A model generated the notes under the pieces. That model had not been told where the DNA came from, did not search any database, and worked only from the letters and a program-made list of their open reading frames with translations. A DNA stretch of 42,898 bases. Source: an uncultured Clostridium sp. (lineage in GTDB: Bacteria; Bacillota; Clostridia; TANB77; CAG-508). The stretch spans positions 1 to 42,898 of the forward strand of contig CAMMLJ010000015.1 in the NCBI GenBank assembly GCA_946497695.1, given 5' to 3'. The translations under genes and the position numbers were made by a program. Numbering within the stretch: the first letter of the stretch is position 1; every line of letters begins with the position of its first letter. This document shows, one piece after another, positions 9,558 through 17,878 of the stretch.

Positions 9558-10949
9558 ATGGGTTTAAAAGAAAAAGTTATAGACTGGAAAAATAGATTAC
9601 AAGATAGACATATGTTAACAATTATTGTTACATTAATTGCGATAATAGCAATTCTTGCAATGGTAATTTATAAGAAACAAACAGAATATAGACAAGCATC
9701 AGAGAATTCATATAATCAAGCTTTTTATGAATTAGTAGATTATGTACAAAATGTAGAAAATTATTTGGGTAAATCTTTAATTTCTACAACACCAGAACAT
9801 GGAGCTGAGACATTAACAAGAGTTTGGAAAGAAGCTAACTTGGCTCAAACTTATTTATCACAACTACCAATAAGTAGTAACGAATTAGAAAACACTTCAA
9901 AGTTTTTAAACCAAGTAAGTGATTATAGTTATTCATTATCAAGAAAAAACATAAATAATGAATCTCTAAGTCAAGAAGATTTGGATAATTTAAAAGAATT
10001 ACATGAATACAGTGTTAATTTAGAAAATGTATTAAATCAATTGTCAAATGATATAAATAATGGAAGAATAAAGTGGGGAGAACTTACTAAAAAGGGAAGT
10101 AGTGTATTTGCACAACAAGTTAGTAACATTTCAAAAGACAGTTTTGGAAATATAGAACAAGAATTTCACGAATATGCAGGTCTAATTTATGATGGTGCTT
10201 TTTCTGAACATGTTACAAAAGCAGAGAAAGTAGGACTTACTGGTGAAGATATAGATGAAGAAGCTGCTAAGAATATAGCTATGGACTTTGTTGGCAGAGA
10301 TCAAATTAAAGAAATTAATTCTAATGGATTGGCAGAAAATGCTGATATTCCGACTTATGATTTTAGTGTTAAATTAAACAACCAAGATGATTCTAATGAA
10401 CTTACTATATCAATAACTAAAAAAGGTGGACATATTTTATTTAGTAATTTTAACAGAAATGTAGAAGTAGAAAATATAGATGATGAAACAGCAAATAAAA
10501 TAGGTTTAGACTTCTTAAATTCAAAAGGATATACAAATATGAAGAGAACTTATTATCTAAAAGAAGAAGGAGTCATGACAATAAATTATGCATATGTACA
10601 AAATGATGTAACAATGTATCCTGATTTAATAAAATTAAAAGTTGCACTAGATAATGGAGATATTTTAGGTATAGAGACACAGGGATATTTAAATTCTCAT
10701 ACAGAGAGAAATATAGCAGAAGCAAAAATATCAAAAGAAGATGCTAAGAAAACGTTAAATAAAAATTTAGAGATTAAGTCAGAAGAATTAGCAATTATTC
10801 CAACAGAATATAAGACAGAAATTTTTTGTTGGGAATTTAAAGGAACGGTAGATGATACAGATTTCTTAGTATATATAAATGCAGAAACTGGTAAAGAAGA
10901 AGATATTTTAACAATTGTAAATACTCCTAATGGAACTTTAACTATGTAA
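9558..10949 (+). CDS. ypeB: Germination protein YpeB
   Basis: A 463-aa protein with a short cytoplasmic head, one membrane span (~20-38), then a large outer domain with coiled-coil-like helices (QAFYELVDYVQNVENYLGKSL) and C-terminal PepSY-like repeats (DEEAAKNIAMDFVG, DDETANKIGLDFLNSKGY, SKEDAKKTLN). Length and layout match YpeB. YpeB holds and stabilises SleB at the spore inner membrane in dormant spores. The ribosome site AGGAGG precedes ATG, and sleB lies immediately upstream. Confidence 0.92.
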   Translation: MGLKEKVIDWKNRLQDRHMLTIIVTLIAIIAILAMVIYKKQTEYRQASENSYNQAFYELVDYVQNVENYLGKSLISTTPEHGAETLTRVWKEANLAQTYLSQLPISSNELENTSKFLNQVSDYSYSLSRKNINNESLSQEDLDNLKELHEYSVNLENVLNQLSNDINNGRIKWGELTKKGSSVFAQQVSNISKDSFGNIEQEFHEYAGLIYDGAFSEHVTKAEKVGLTGEDIDEEAAKNIAMDFVGRDQIKEINSNGLAENADIPTYDFSVKLNNQDDSNELTISITKKGGHILFSNFNRNVEVENIDDETANKIGLDFLNSKGYTNMKRTYYLKEEGVMTINYAYVQNDVTMYPDLIKLKVALDNGDILGIETQGYLNSHTERNIAEAKISKEDAKKTLNKNLEIKSEELAIIPTEYKTEIFCWEFKGTVDDTDFLVYINAETGKEEDILTIVNTPNGTLTM

Positions 10950-11069
10950 AACGTTGAACTTTATGGACAAAAGTTCATATGATTTGTTAACTTAGCTTGT
11001 ATGTTGTTAAATAAGCAGATAATGCCTTAATTTAAAGATAATTAGATTATAATAGAAAGAAATAATAAA

Positions 11070-11113
11070 AAAGAGTACTTAAATGAACGAGAAAGTCAAT
11101 TTAAGTACTCTTT
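11070..11113 (+). terminator. Long perfect hairpin between ypeB and gdpP
   Basis: AAAGAGTACTTAAAT (11070-11084) is perfectly complementary to 11099-11113 across a 14-base loop. The T tail is short (CTCTTT), so it may be a bidirectional terminator or an RNA stability element. The rest of 10950-11127 holds only a smaller hairpin (TGAACTTT/AAAGTTCA) and no ORF. Confidence 0.6.
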
Positions 11114-11127
11114 AAGCATATGGTAAG

Positions 11128-11156
11128 TTGACAATAATCTAAAATTAGCGTAAAAT
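11128..11156 (+). promoter_or_regulatory. gdpP promoter
   Basis: A perfect TTGACA (11128-11133), a 17-base spacer and TAAAAT (11151-11156) lie ahead of the gdpP ribosome site AAAAGGAG. Confidence 0.7.
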
Positions 11157-11194
11157 GGAAGAGAAGATTTATTAGAAATAAAAGGAGATTTTTT

Positions 11195-13201
11195 ATGCTG
11201 AATAATAATAGATTTCTTGAAAAGATAACATCAAGAACAAAAATATATTTAGCAATTATAGCACTTCTAATAATTATTATATGTATAAATAAGCCTGTGT
11301 TTATAGTGCCAGGGATAATATTATTTATATTAATAATTATTTATTCTTATTGGACAAATAGCAAACGTAATGCAGAATTATCAAGACAAATTCAAAATTT
11401 GACTATGACAATGGATGGAACTGCTAAAAAGTCATTAATAAATTCGCCTTTTCCATTAATAATTATAGAAACAACAGGTAATATTATATGGAAAAGTTCT
11501 AAATTTGTTTATGAATTTGCAAATATAGATATAAACAATTATCTAATAGATATATTAGAGGAAATTAAAGAAGATATAGAAGCACAGCAAGATAAAAAAC
11601 AAAAAACTATTACTAAAAAAGTTCAGATTGGTAATAAAATATATAGTGTTTTGGGCGAATATATACGTTCAAAACAAAATGATAAGTCTGAATACATAAC
11701 AATCTTGTATTTCTTAGACATAACACAAATTATGAAAGAGAAGAAAAAGTATGAAGATTCTAAGACATGTGTTGGAATTTTAACCGTAGACAACTATGAA
11801 GAGATTATCCAAAGAATAGATGTAGAAAATAGACCACAAGTTATTGCTGAAATAGAAAAAGTAATTTACGACTGGGCAGCTTCTACTGGAGGAATAGTTG
11901 TTAAGAATGATAGAAATACATTTGTATATGTTTTTGAATATAAGTATTTAAAAGAAATTAAAGAAAACAAGTTTGATATATTAGATCAAATTAAAGAAAT
12001 AAATGTTGAAGCTGGTATCCAATTAACTTTAAGTATTGCAATATCAACAGATGGTGATACAAATTATGATAAATATAAAACAGCATTAGAAAGTATGGAT
12101 ATTGTTCTTGGAAGAGGTGGAGACCAAGCTGTTATAAAAGAAAATGGAAAATATACATTCTTTGGTGGAAGAACTGAAGAAGTAGAAAAAAGAACAAAAG
12201 TAAAAGCAAGAACTGTTGCTCATGCTTTGGAAAATTTAATAAAAGAATCAGAAAATATATTAATTATGGGTCATTCTAATGGGGATATAGATTCTATGGG
12301 GTCAAGCCTTGGAATTTATAGGTTAGCAAAAACGTTAGAAAAAGAAACTAATATAGTAAATAACACATATGGTATGACTTTAAGTAAATTTATAGAAGAA
12401 CTAGAAAAAGATGATGAGTATAAAGATGCTATTATAGGTAAAAATGAAGCTTTAAACAAAGCTACAAATAAAACTTTATTAATAGTTACAGATACTCATA
12501 AACAAAATTATGTAGAAGTACCAGAATTATTAGATAAGGTTGGACAAATTGTTGTCATAGACCACCATAGAAGAAGTACAGATTATATAGAAAATGCAAC
12601 ACTTACATTCCAAGAAGTATATGCATCTTCTGCTGCAGAATTAGTAACAGAGATTTTACAATATACAGATGTAAAAGTAAAACTTAAACCTATAGAAGTA
12701 GAGGGATTGTATGGTGGAATCATGGTAGATACAAAAAACTTTACATTTAAAACAGGTGTAAGAACATTTGAAGCAGCTGCATATTTGCGTAAATGTGGTG
12801 TAGATATAATTAAAGTTAAAAAATGGTTCCAAAGTGATTTGAATAGTTATAATGAAATTGCAAATATTGTTAAAAATGCAGAAATGTATGATAATTCTAT
12901 TGCAATTGCTATATATGATAAAGAAGATAAGGATGCAAATCTAATTTGTGCAAAAGCTGCTGATGAATTATTAACTATATCTGATATAACAGCATCATTT
13001 GTACTTGGAAATGTAGGAGACAAAGTATGTATAAGTGGTAGATCTATAGGAGATGTAAATGTACAACTTATACTAGAAAAACTTGGTGGCGGTGGTCATA
13101 TAACATTGGCTGGAGCACAGGTTGAAGGTATGACATTAGAAGAAGTTAAACAAGAATTAATAAATAGAATTAATGAATATTTTTCAGAGATAGCAAATTA
13201 A
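11195..13201 (+). CDS. gdpP: Cyclic-di-AMP phosphodiesterase GdpP
   Basis: A 668-aa protein with the full GdpP/YybT layout: two membrane helices in the first ~55 residues, a PAS-like domain (~75-175), a degenerate GGDEF domain (~185-325) without an intact GGDEF, and a C-terminal DHH/DHHA1 module. The module shows GHSNGDIDSMGSS, LIVTDTH, VVIDHHRRS and the DHHA1 signature LGGGGHITLAGAQ. Known members hydrolyse c-di-AMP to pApA and so affect osmotic balance and cell wall stress responses. It has its own promoter, and a REP-like palindrome with a T tail follows the stop. It is the second DHH-family gene in the window. Confidence 0.95.
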   Translation: MLNNNRFLEKITSRTKIYLAIIALLIIIICINKPVFIVPGIILFILIIIYSYWTNSKRNAELSRQIQNLTMTMDGTAKKSLINSPFPLIIIETTGNIIWKSSKFVYEFANIDINNYLIDILEEIKEDIEAQQDKKQKTITKKVQIGNKIYSVLGEYIRSKQNDKSEYITILYFLDITQIMKEKKKYEDSKTCVGILTVDNYEEIIQRIDVENRPQVIAEIEKVIYDWAASTGGIVVKNDRNTFVYVFEYKYLKEIKENKFDILDQIKEINVEAGIQLTLSIAISTDGDTNYDKYKTALESMDIVLGRGGDQAVIKENGKYTFFGGRTEEVEKRTKVKARTVAHALENLIKESENILIMGHSNGDIDSMGSSLGIYRLAKTLEKETNIVNNTYGMTLSKFIEELEKDDEYKDAIIGKNEALNKATNKTLLIVTDTHKQNYVEVPELLDKVGQIVVIDHHRRSTDYIENATLTFQEVYASSAAELVTEILQYTDVKVKLKPIEVEGLYGGIMVDTKNFTFKTGVRTFEAAAYLRKCGVDIIKVKKWFQSDLNSYNEIANIVKNAEMYDNSIAIAIYDKEDKDANLICAKAADELLTISDITASFVLGNVGDKVCISGRSIGDVNVQLILEKLGGGGHITLAGAQVEGMTLEEVKQELINRINEYFSEIAN

Positions 13202-13213
13202 AATATGAATTTT

Positions 13214-13248
13214 AAGGGATTTGGGGACGTTCTTCGAATCCCTTTTTT
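13214..13248 (+). terminator. gdpP terminator formed by REP-like palindrome, copy 2 (core 13215-13243)
   Basis: AAGGGATT pairs perfectly with AATCCCTT and is followed by T6, so it should terminate gdpP. The inner 29 bases (13215-13243) match the REP-like palindromes at 5073-5101 and 30945-30973 in length and in AGGGATTTGGGGACG, here on the plus strand. Confidence 0.75.
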
Positions 13249-13759
13249 ATTTGTAACGGAATTCATATTGGTGAAAAATGATATTAATTAATGTAAGATA
13301 TATGTTTGAGTGGTACGCAACATAGATTATTTGTTCTTTGCAATGCAAAGCTGAAAGCCTCCTTAAGGATGTCTTTTTCGCTTATGGTTCTAAAAGTAAT
13401 ATTGTATTTTTATTAAAATAGTATACATAAATCGATTGCGAGATATACACATACTATTTTTGGTAATGGTTCTTCATTAGCTCAAAAATAGGGAAATTTT
13501 CTTGTTGATAAAAATATGTGGAAATTGTGGAATACACAAAAGTTATGTGGATAAAAAATAGGTGGATAACACGAAACTGTTAATATAAAAGGGTGGATAA
13601 TGTGGATAACTATGTGGATAATCACAAAATAGACATAAAAACAACAAAAAACTACAAAATATATTATAAAATGATAAATAATTAAATTACAAATTTAATA
13701 TAAAAATATTTGAAAAAAAAATTAATATATGTTACTATGTAAAAAAACGAGGTGATAAT
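13249..13759. other. Long intergenic region with DnaA boxes
   Basis: There is no convincing ORF over about 510 bases. The first half has a short palindrome CTTTGCA-a-TGCAAAG near 13337 and another around 13362 (TCCTTAAGGA) but no RNA family that I recognise. The second half holds the DnaA-box cluster and then ~110 bases of nearly pure A/T. Confidence 0.6.
13517..13621 (+). promoter_or_regulatory. DnaA-box cluster
   Basis: Three perfect TGTGGATAA boxes (13546-13554, 13601-13609, 13613-13621), two GGTGGATAA boxes (13561-13569, 13592-13600) and two weaker TGTGGAAAT/TGTGGAATA boxes (13517, 13526) all point the same way within 105 bases. A very AT-rich tract follows at 13622-13735. This is the layout of a DnaA-binding origin or a DnaA-titrating cluster. 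No dnaA, dnaN or rpmH lies nearby. Confidence 0.75.
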
Positions 13760-13939
13760 ATGTCTGATGATAAAAAAATAGAAGTAATAAATGGAAATGG
13801 GGATGATCTAGAAATATCACCAGTATATGACCATTTAGATATTGAAAAGCCAAATACAGAGAAAAAGAAAGAAATTGTTATACCTAAAGAAAAGAAAAAG
13901 GAAGATAAAGAAGAAGATTCAGAAGATGAAGAAGAATAA
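13760..13939 (+). CDS. Small, highly charged acidic protein, 59 aa
   Basis: ATG at 13760 follows a GAGGTGATAAT ribosome site, and a clean terminator begins at the stop codon. The first half is MSDDKKIEVINGNGDDLEIS, then PVYDHLDIEKP; the second half is a lysine/glutamate-rich tail ending DSEDEEE. No domain is recognised. The charged tail suggests a disordered, cytoplasmic protein. Its promoter region overlaps the AT-rich tract next to the DnaA boxes, so DnaA control is possible but not shown. The reverse strand is also open here but encodes only a serine/phenylalanine-rich shadow. Confidence 0.7.
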   Translation: MSDDKKIEVINGNGDDLEISPVYDHLDIEKPNTEKKKEIVIPKEKKKEDKEEDSEDEEE

Positions 13940-13971
13940 GCAACATTGTATAAGATGTTGCTATATTTTTT
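13939..13971 (+). terminator. Terminator of the 59-aa gene
   Basis: AGCAACAT pairs perfectly with ATGTTGCT around an eight-base loop and is followed by ATATTTTTT. Confidence 0.85.
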
Positions 13972-14062
13972 CAAATATCTAGTAAGTATTATTTGAAAAT
14001 ACTATAAAATAGCAATGATTAGTGATTTTAAAAAATAATTTTAGTTTTTAAGGTTTAAACTA

Positions 14063-14091
14063 TTGACAGTTACTGACAAAAATGGTATTAT
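14063..14091 (+). promoter_or_regulatory. Promoter of tRNA-Arg
   Basis: TTGACA (14063-14068), a 17-base spacer and TATTAT (14086-14091) end 19 bases before the tRNA 5' end. Confidence 0.8.
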
Positions 14092-14110
14092 ATATCTTGT
14101 CCGAAGAAAT

Positions 14111-14187
14111 GGGTCAGTAGCTCAGTTGGATAGAGCATTGGCCTTCTAAGCCAAGGGTCGGGGGTTCGAATCCCTCCTGGCTCACCA
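14111..14187 (+). tRNA. tRNA-Arg (UCU), integration target
   Basis: A complete cloverleaf: acceptor GGGTCAG/CTGGCTC (two G-U pairs), D stem GCTC/GAGC, anticodon stem TTGGC/GCCAA with loop CTTCTAA (anticodon TCT), T stem GGGGG/CCCTC with TTCGAAT, discriminator A and encoded CCA (14185-14187). The element's left junction falls at its 3' end. The last 74 bases also encode, on the other strand, the C-terminus of the serine recombinase. Confidence 0.97.
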
Positions 14188-15730
14188 TGTCATTAAAATA
14201 CGAACCCTTTAAAAAGGTATTAGTATCAATGTTTTCCTTAGCAGTTATCGGGACTGCTAAGGATATTTTTTGTTTTGAAACATTGAATACAATTATTATA
14301 TCTTTTTCTGTTACGTGAATTTCATTTACAAATATATTAATTAATTTCTTTCTATATTTAATATCATTAATATCGCCATTTTTTATTTGATGTAAAAAAA
14401 ATCTTATATGTTCTTCATTAATATTTGCTAATTTGTTTTTTTCTTTTAATAATAATACCTCTGTTTCTTCTAATTCTTTTCTTTTTTCTCTTATTCTTTC
14501 ATTTATTAAATCTACATTATCTCCATTTTCTATCGCTGATAATAAATTTTCTATTGCTTTTTTTGATTTTTTTATTCTTTTTTCATATTCCTTTATTATT
14601 AAATTCTTATTATTTTCTTTTTGACAAATTTCATATATCTGCTTTGCTATAAAATCTATATTTTCATCATTATTAAGTATTTGCTTACATTTATTAATAA
14701 CAAGATTTTCTATGTAATCCTTACTTAGATTTTTTCTTTGGCATTTTTTTTTACCTTTATGAGTTTTGCAAGTATAATATCTATATATGCTACCATTTTT
14801 AGCTTTTCCACTTACACCTTTCATCTTTTCTCCGCAACAGTCACATACCATTTTTGATGTTAATAAATATTCTTCTTTTGCCTTTGCACCTCCTGGTCCT
14901 TTCTTATTTTTTTCTATAACTTTTTGTACTCTATCAAATAGTTCTTTATCAATAATTGCAGGTACAGTATTCGGAAATTCTTCATTTCCATACATATTAG
15001 TGCCTATATATCTTTTATTTTTTAGCATTGTTTGTAGTGAATTTCTAGTAAATTCTTTTCCATTTATATTTTTATATCCCTTATGATTAAGTATATCTAT
15101 AATGTGGTCTATTTTTGTTTCATTTGCTCTTAATTCAAAAATTTCTTTTACTATTTCTGCACTTACTGGTTCTATTTCTAGCTTTTTCTTTTTATATGTA
15201 CCAAAATCTATTGTAACTACTTTATATCCTAATGGAGCAAATCCACCATTGAAAAATCCTTTTTCCGCATTCAATCGCATGTTTCTATTAACTTTTTGTG
15301 CTAATTCAGCAGAATAATATTCGGCCATCCCTTCGAGTACGCTTTCTACAAGTATCGAAGAAGGGTCATCTCCAATATTTTCTTTTGCCGAATAAACCTT
15401 AACTCCATTTTTTTTCAAAATTGCTTTATAAACAACGCTATCTTTTCTATTCCTTGCAAATCTATCAAGTTGATAACAAACAACTCCTTGAAATAGTCCT
15501 TTTTTACTATCATTTATCAGTCTTTGAAAGTCAGGTCTATCATCAGTCTTAGCACTTTTAGCATCATCTTCATATATTTCTATTACTCTAAAATGCTTAG
15601 CTTCACAATATTTATAGCACTCTTTTACTTGTGCTTCTATTGAAGTTTCATTTTGCCTTAATGAGCTAAACCTTGCATAAATTACAACATCTATAATATT
15701 ATTTGTTTTTTCCATATCTTTTTTATCCAT
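14114..15730 (-). CDS. Large serine recombinase (integrase of the element)
   Basis: A 538-aa protein. The N-terminal resolvase domain (~13-160) has YARFSS with nucleophile Ser22 and the LDRFARNRKD helix. The Recombinase domain (~170-270) includes GGFAPLGYKV. A zinc ribbon follows (CDCC, C296-C299, then YYTCKTHKGKKKC), then a coiled coil (~360-450). The start follows AAAGGAG. The last ~24 residues, beginning SQEGFEPPTLGLEG, are translated antisense from tRNA-Arg, so the integrated gene ends inside the tRNA. Joined to the other junction, the circular form would encode a different tail (VNQNSTKTKIFF...). It should catalyse attP x attB insertion at tRNA-Arg. Confidence 0.92.
   Translation of the reverse strand: MDKKDMEKTNNIIDVVIYARFSSLRQNETSIEAQVKECYKYCEAKHFRVIEIYEDDAKSAKTDDRPDFQRLINDSKKGLFQGVVCYQLDRFARNRKDSVVYKAILKKNGVKVYSAKENIGDDPSSILVESVLEGMAEYYSAELAQKVNRNMRLNAEKGFFNGGFAPLGYKVVTIDFGTYKKKKLEIEPVSAEIVKEIFELRANETKIDHIIDILNHKGYKNINGKEFTRNSLQTMLKNKRYIGTNMYGNEEFPNTVPAIIDKELFDRVQKVIEKNKKGPGGAKAKEEYLLTSKMVCDCCGEKMKGVSGKAKNGSIYRYYTCKTHKGKKKCQRKNLSKDYIENLVINKCKQILNNDENIDFIAKQIYEICQKENNKNLIIKEYEKRIKKSKKAIENLLSAIENGDNVDLINERIREKRKELEETEVLLLKEKNKLANINEEHIRFFLHQIKNGDINDIKYRKKLINIFVNEIHVTEKDIIIVFNVSKQKISLAVPITAKENIDTNTFLKGSYFNDMVSQEGFEPPTLGLEGQCSIQLSY
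14178..14188 (+). other. Left attachment site core (attL)
   Basis: TGGCTCACCAT at the tRNA 3' end matches TGGTTCACCAT at 29098-29108 (10 of 11 identical, last seven bases perfect). Serine integrases need only a short shared core, so this is sufficient as an att core. Confidence 0.75.
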
Positions 15731-15731
15731 T

Positions 15732-15974
15732 TTAATTTTCTCCTTTCATTCCTTTTAATATTTTTGTTCTTTCAATTATATTTATTGGTATTTTTACATT
15801 CATAGCATTTTTTATAATTTGTTTTAAGATTTCTGTTTCTTTCCATTTATTAAATTCTTCTTGATGTTCTCTAATATATTTGTAAATTTCTTCTTCCATA
15901 ATATTATAAGAAAATTCTTTTGCTTGTTCTTGACCAATTAATGTATGTTTTAATAGTAAATATTCTATATTCAT
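15732..15974 (-). CDS. Small helical protein between the recombinases, 80 aa
   Basis: A charged, probably all-helical protein (MEEEIYKYIREHQEEFNKW, then KIPINIIERTKILKGMKGEN) that I do not recognise. Its stop is one base before the integrase ATG and the integrase ribosome site lies in its last codons, so the two are translationally coupled. The start has AAAGGAA about nine bases upstream. The position next to a serine integrase would suit a recombination directionality factor or an integrase partner, but no sequence feature proves it. Confidence 0.65.
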   Translation of the reverse strand: MNIEYLLLKHTLIGQEQAKEFSYNIMEEEIYKYIREHQEEFNKWKETEILKQIIKNAMNVKIPINIIERTKILKGMKGEN

Positions 15975-15990
15975 ATCAGAATGTTCCTTT

Positions 15991-16581
15991 CTATTTGTTT
16001 TCTACTAATGATAAATATTTAAAAATTGTAGGGTAGGAAAGACCACATATTCTAGCAAACTCCATTTTATTTAATTCATTATTTTTGTATTTAGGATAAA
16101 ATTTAAAGAAAACTGCTGGTATATCTTCATATTTAGTTGTTGGTCTTCCTGCAACTTTACCTTTTGCTTTTGCATTAGCAAGTCCGCTTTTAACTCGCTC
16201 ACTTATGATGTTTCTTTCAAGTTCAGCAAATACACCCATCATTTTTAGCATACCTTCTGTCATCGGGTCTAATTCCTTTGTACAGTCAACAACGAAAGAA
16301 CCTAACACTAATTTTATGTGTTTATTTTTTGCAAATTCGATTATTTCACAGAGTTGTTTAGTGCTACGGGTGATACGCGAAACCTCTGTTGAAATAATAG
16401 TATCTCCATTTTTTACAGTTGCAAGTAGCTTTTTTAATTGTATTCTATCTTCCTTTACACCACTAGCATATTCAAAATAGATATTTTCTTCATCTACTCC
16501 TTGTTTTTTTAACTCTCTAATTTGTCTTGTAATATCCTGTTGCTTTTCATTGGTGCTACACCTACCATATCCATAATTCAT
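15991..16581 (-). CDS. Small serine resolvase/invertase
   Basis: A 196-aa protein of the Tn3 resolvase/Hin family. The catalytic domain starts YGRCST (Ser9), with ISTEVSRITRSTKQL (~63-77) and GVFAELERNIISERVKSGLA (~116-135), then KAKGKVAGRPTTKY and a C-terminal helix-turn-helix (FARICGLSYPTIFKYLS, ~174-190). Length and layout match the family. The start follows TAGGAGG. It is likely to resolve multimers of the circular form or invert a segment; it is too short to be the integrase. It sits upstream of the 80-aa gene and the integrase on the same strand. Confidence 0.93.
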   Translation of the reverse strand: MNYGYGRCSTNEKQQDITRQIRELKKQGVDEENIYFEYASGVKEDRIQLKKLLATVKNGDTIISTEVSRITRSTKQLCEIIEFAKNKHIKLVLGSFVVDCTKELDPMTEGMLKMMGVFAELERNIISERVKSGLANAKAKGKVAGRPTTKYEDIPAVFFKFYPKYKNNELNKMEFARICGLSYPTIFKYLSLVENK

Positions 16582-16765
16582 AATCCTACCTCCTATAAAA
16601 GAAAACCTTATTTTAATTTCATTTATCTTTTTTGTAGTTTTTTAGGCAATTTTCATTAATTTTTTTACCTCAAAAAACTATTAAAGAAATGAAATGTTTT
16701 TGTTTATTATATTTTTCTTTTAAAATAAAGGCACTATTTTAACAATTTTTAAACTTTGTAACGTG

Positions 16766-17791
16766 TTATTTAAAATACTTTTCTTCTGCTACTTTCCTAG
16801 CAAGACTTAGTAAATTTTCTAATTCATCATATTTTGCTTCTGTATTTATTGTTATCGGATTAATTTTTAAATTATTTAATTTTTCAATATATGTTTTAAT
16901 TGTATGGCTACTATATAATTTAAGTTCTTTTACTCCATCTACGCCACTTTCTACTGATACAGCTATTAAAAAGTTAATTAATTTTTCTTTCCATTTTTTT
17001 GTATAATTTGAATTTTGTATTATTTCAAAAGCTATACTTAGTTTATAGTAATTACCTTTGTATAAATAATTTTCTAAGTACGAAAAAAATTCTTCTTCCA
17101 TACTTTTCTCATTCCAATAATTATCTAATATTCTTCCTTTGCCATTTTTCTTTTTGTTTATTTTTAATTTACTTTTCTTTACTTGAATTTCTAATCTAAA
17201 AATATTTTTATATATTTCTGTTTCTATTATTAATGATTTCTCTTTTTCTTTTAAGTCAAAACTATTTTTATAATGTTTTTCTATTCTTGTTATTCTTAAT
17301 TTATTTTTGGCACATTTTTCTTTATCATATATATTAATTCTTTTTTGGCTCTTTTTAGTAGATAGATAACTTGACGTTTTAAATTTATTTGCTCTTTTTA
17401 ACCTTTTAAATTTATTAGGATGTTCTCTTAATAATTTTAGATATGTATTTAGCTTTTCTTCATCTAATGTAATATCTATATAATAATCCACCCTTGTTAA
17501 AAATGCAGTTTTAACATAATCAATTCCTTTACTATTTACGATTTCATTAATTATATTATTAAGTTCTTCCTCATATATTTTTTTATCTGATAAAGTAATA
17601 TCTATTTTTTCCAATATTTTATGTGTGTTTGTTTCTATGCTTAAATTTTTAAATGGTATGTAATAAACAAACTTTACATTTTTATATGTGAATTCTATAC
17701 CGTTTTTAAATCTTTTATATGTTATTCCTAACTTTCTTAGATGTATTCTATCAAGTTGTATTCCAATACATATATTAATACTATCTATCAT
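16766..17791 (-). CDS. Replication initiator, Rep_trans/RstA-like
   Basis: A 341-aa basic protein with the spaced signatures of rolling-circle initiators of the Rep_trans/phage RstA type: LTRVDYYIDI (98-107), INIYDKEKC (152-160; the YxxK-type tyrosine would be catalytic) and FRLEIQVKKSK (198-208). No HUH pair is present, as expected for this group. The start follows TAGGAGAAATAAAA. It lies downstream of the helicase gene on the same strand, so the two form a replication module. The family nicks a double-strand origin and becomes attached to the 5' end. Similarity is by motif only, so the exact family is uncertain. Confidence 0.7.
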   Translation of the reverse strand: MIDSINICIGIQLDRIHLRKLGITYKRFKNGIEFTYKNVKFVYYIPFKNLSIETNTHKILEKIDITLSDKKIYEEELNNIINEIVNSKGIDYVKTAFLTRVDYYIDITLDEEKLNTYLKLLREHPNKFKRLKRANKFKTSSYLSTKKSQKRINIYDKEKCAKNKLRITRIEKHYKNSFDLKEKEKSLIIETEIYKNIFRLEIQVKKSKLKINKKKNGKGRILDNYWNEKSMEEEFFSYLENYLYKGNYYKLSIAFEIIQNSNYTKKWKEKLINFLIAVSVESGVDGVKELKLYSSHTIKTYIEKLNNLKINPITINTEAKYDELENLLSLARKVAEEKYFK

Positions 17792-17878
17792 TTTTATTTC
17801 TCCTATTTATCGATATTTTCAATTAATAAGTATGGGGAAGGCATATATAAATATTTTTTGCCTTTATTCCCCCGATAT

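Noticed and set aside
13517..13735. Calling this the main chromosome origin outright
   Set aside because: The box cluster and AT tract fit, but none of the usual oriC neighbour genes are present and no skew could be computed, so only a DnaA-box cluster is reported.
13735..13974. 79-codon minus-strand ORF opposite the 59-aa gene
   Set aside because: Its serine/phenylalanine-rich sequence is the mirror of the acidic tail and it spans a terminator on the opposite strand.
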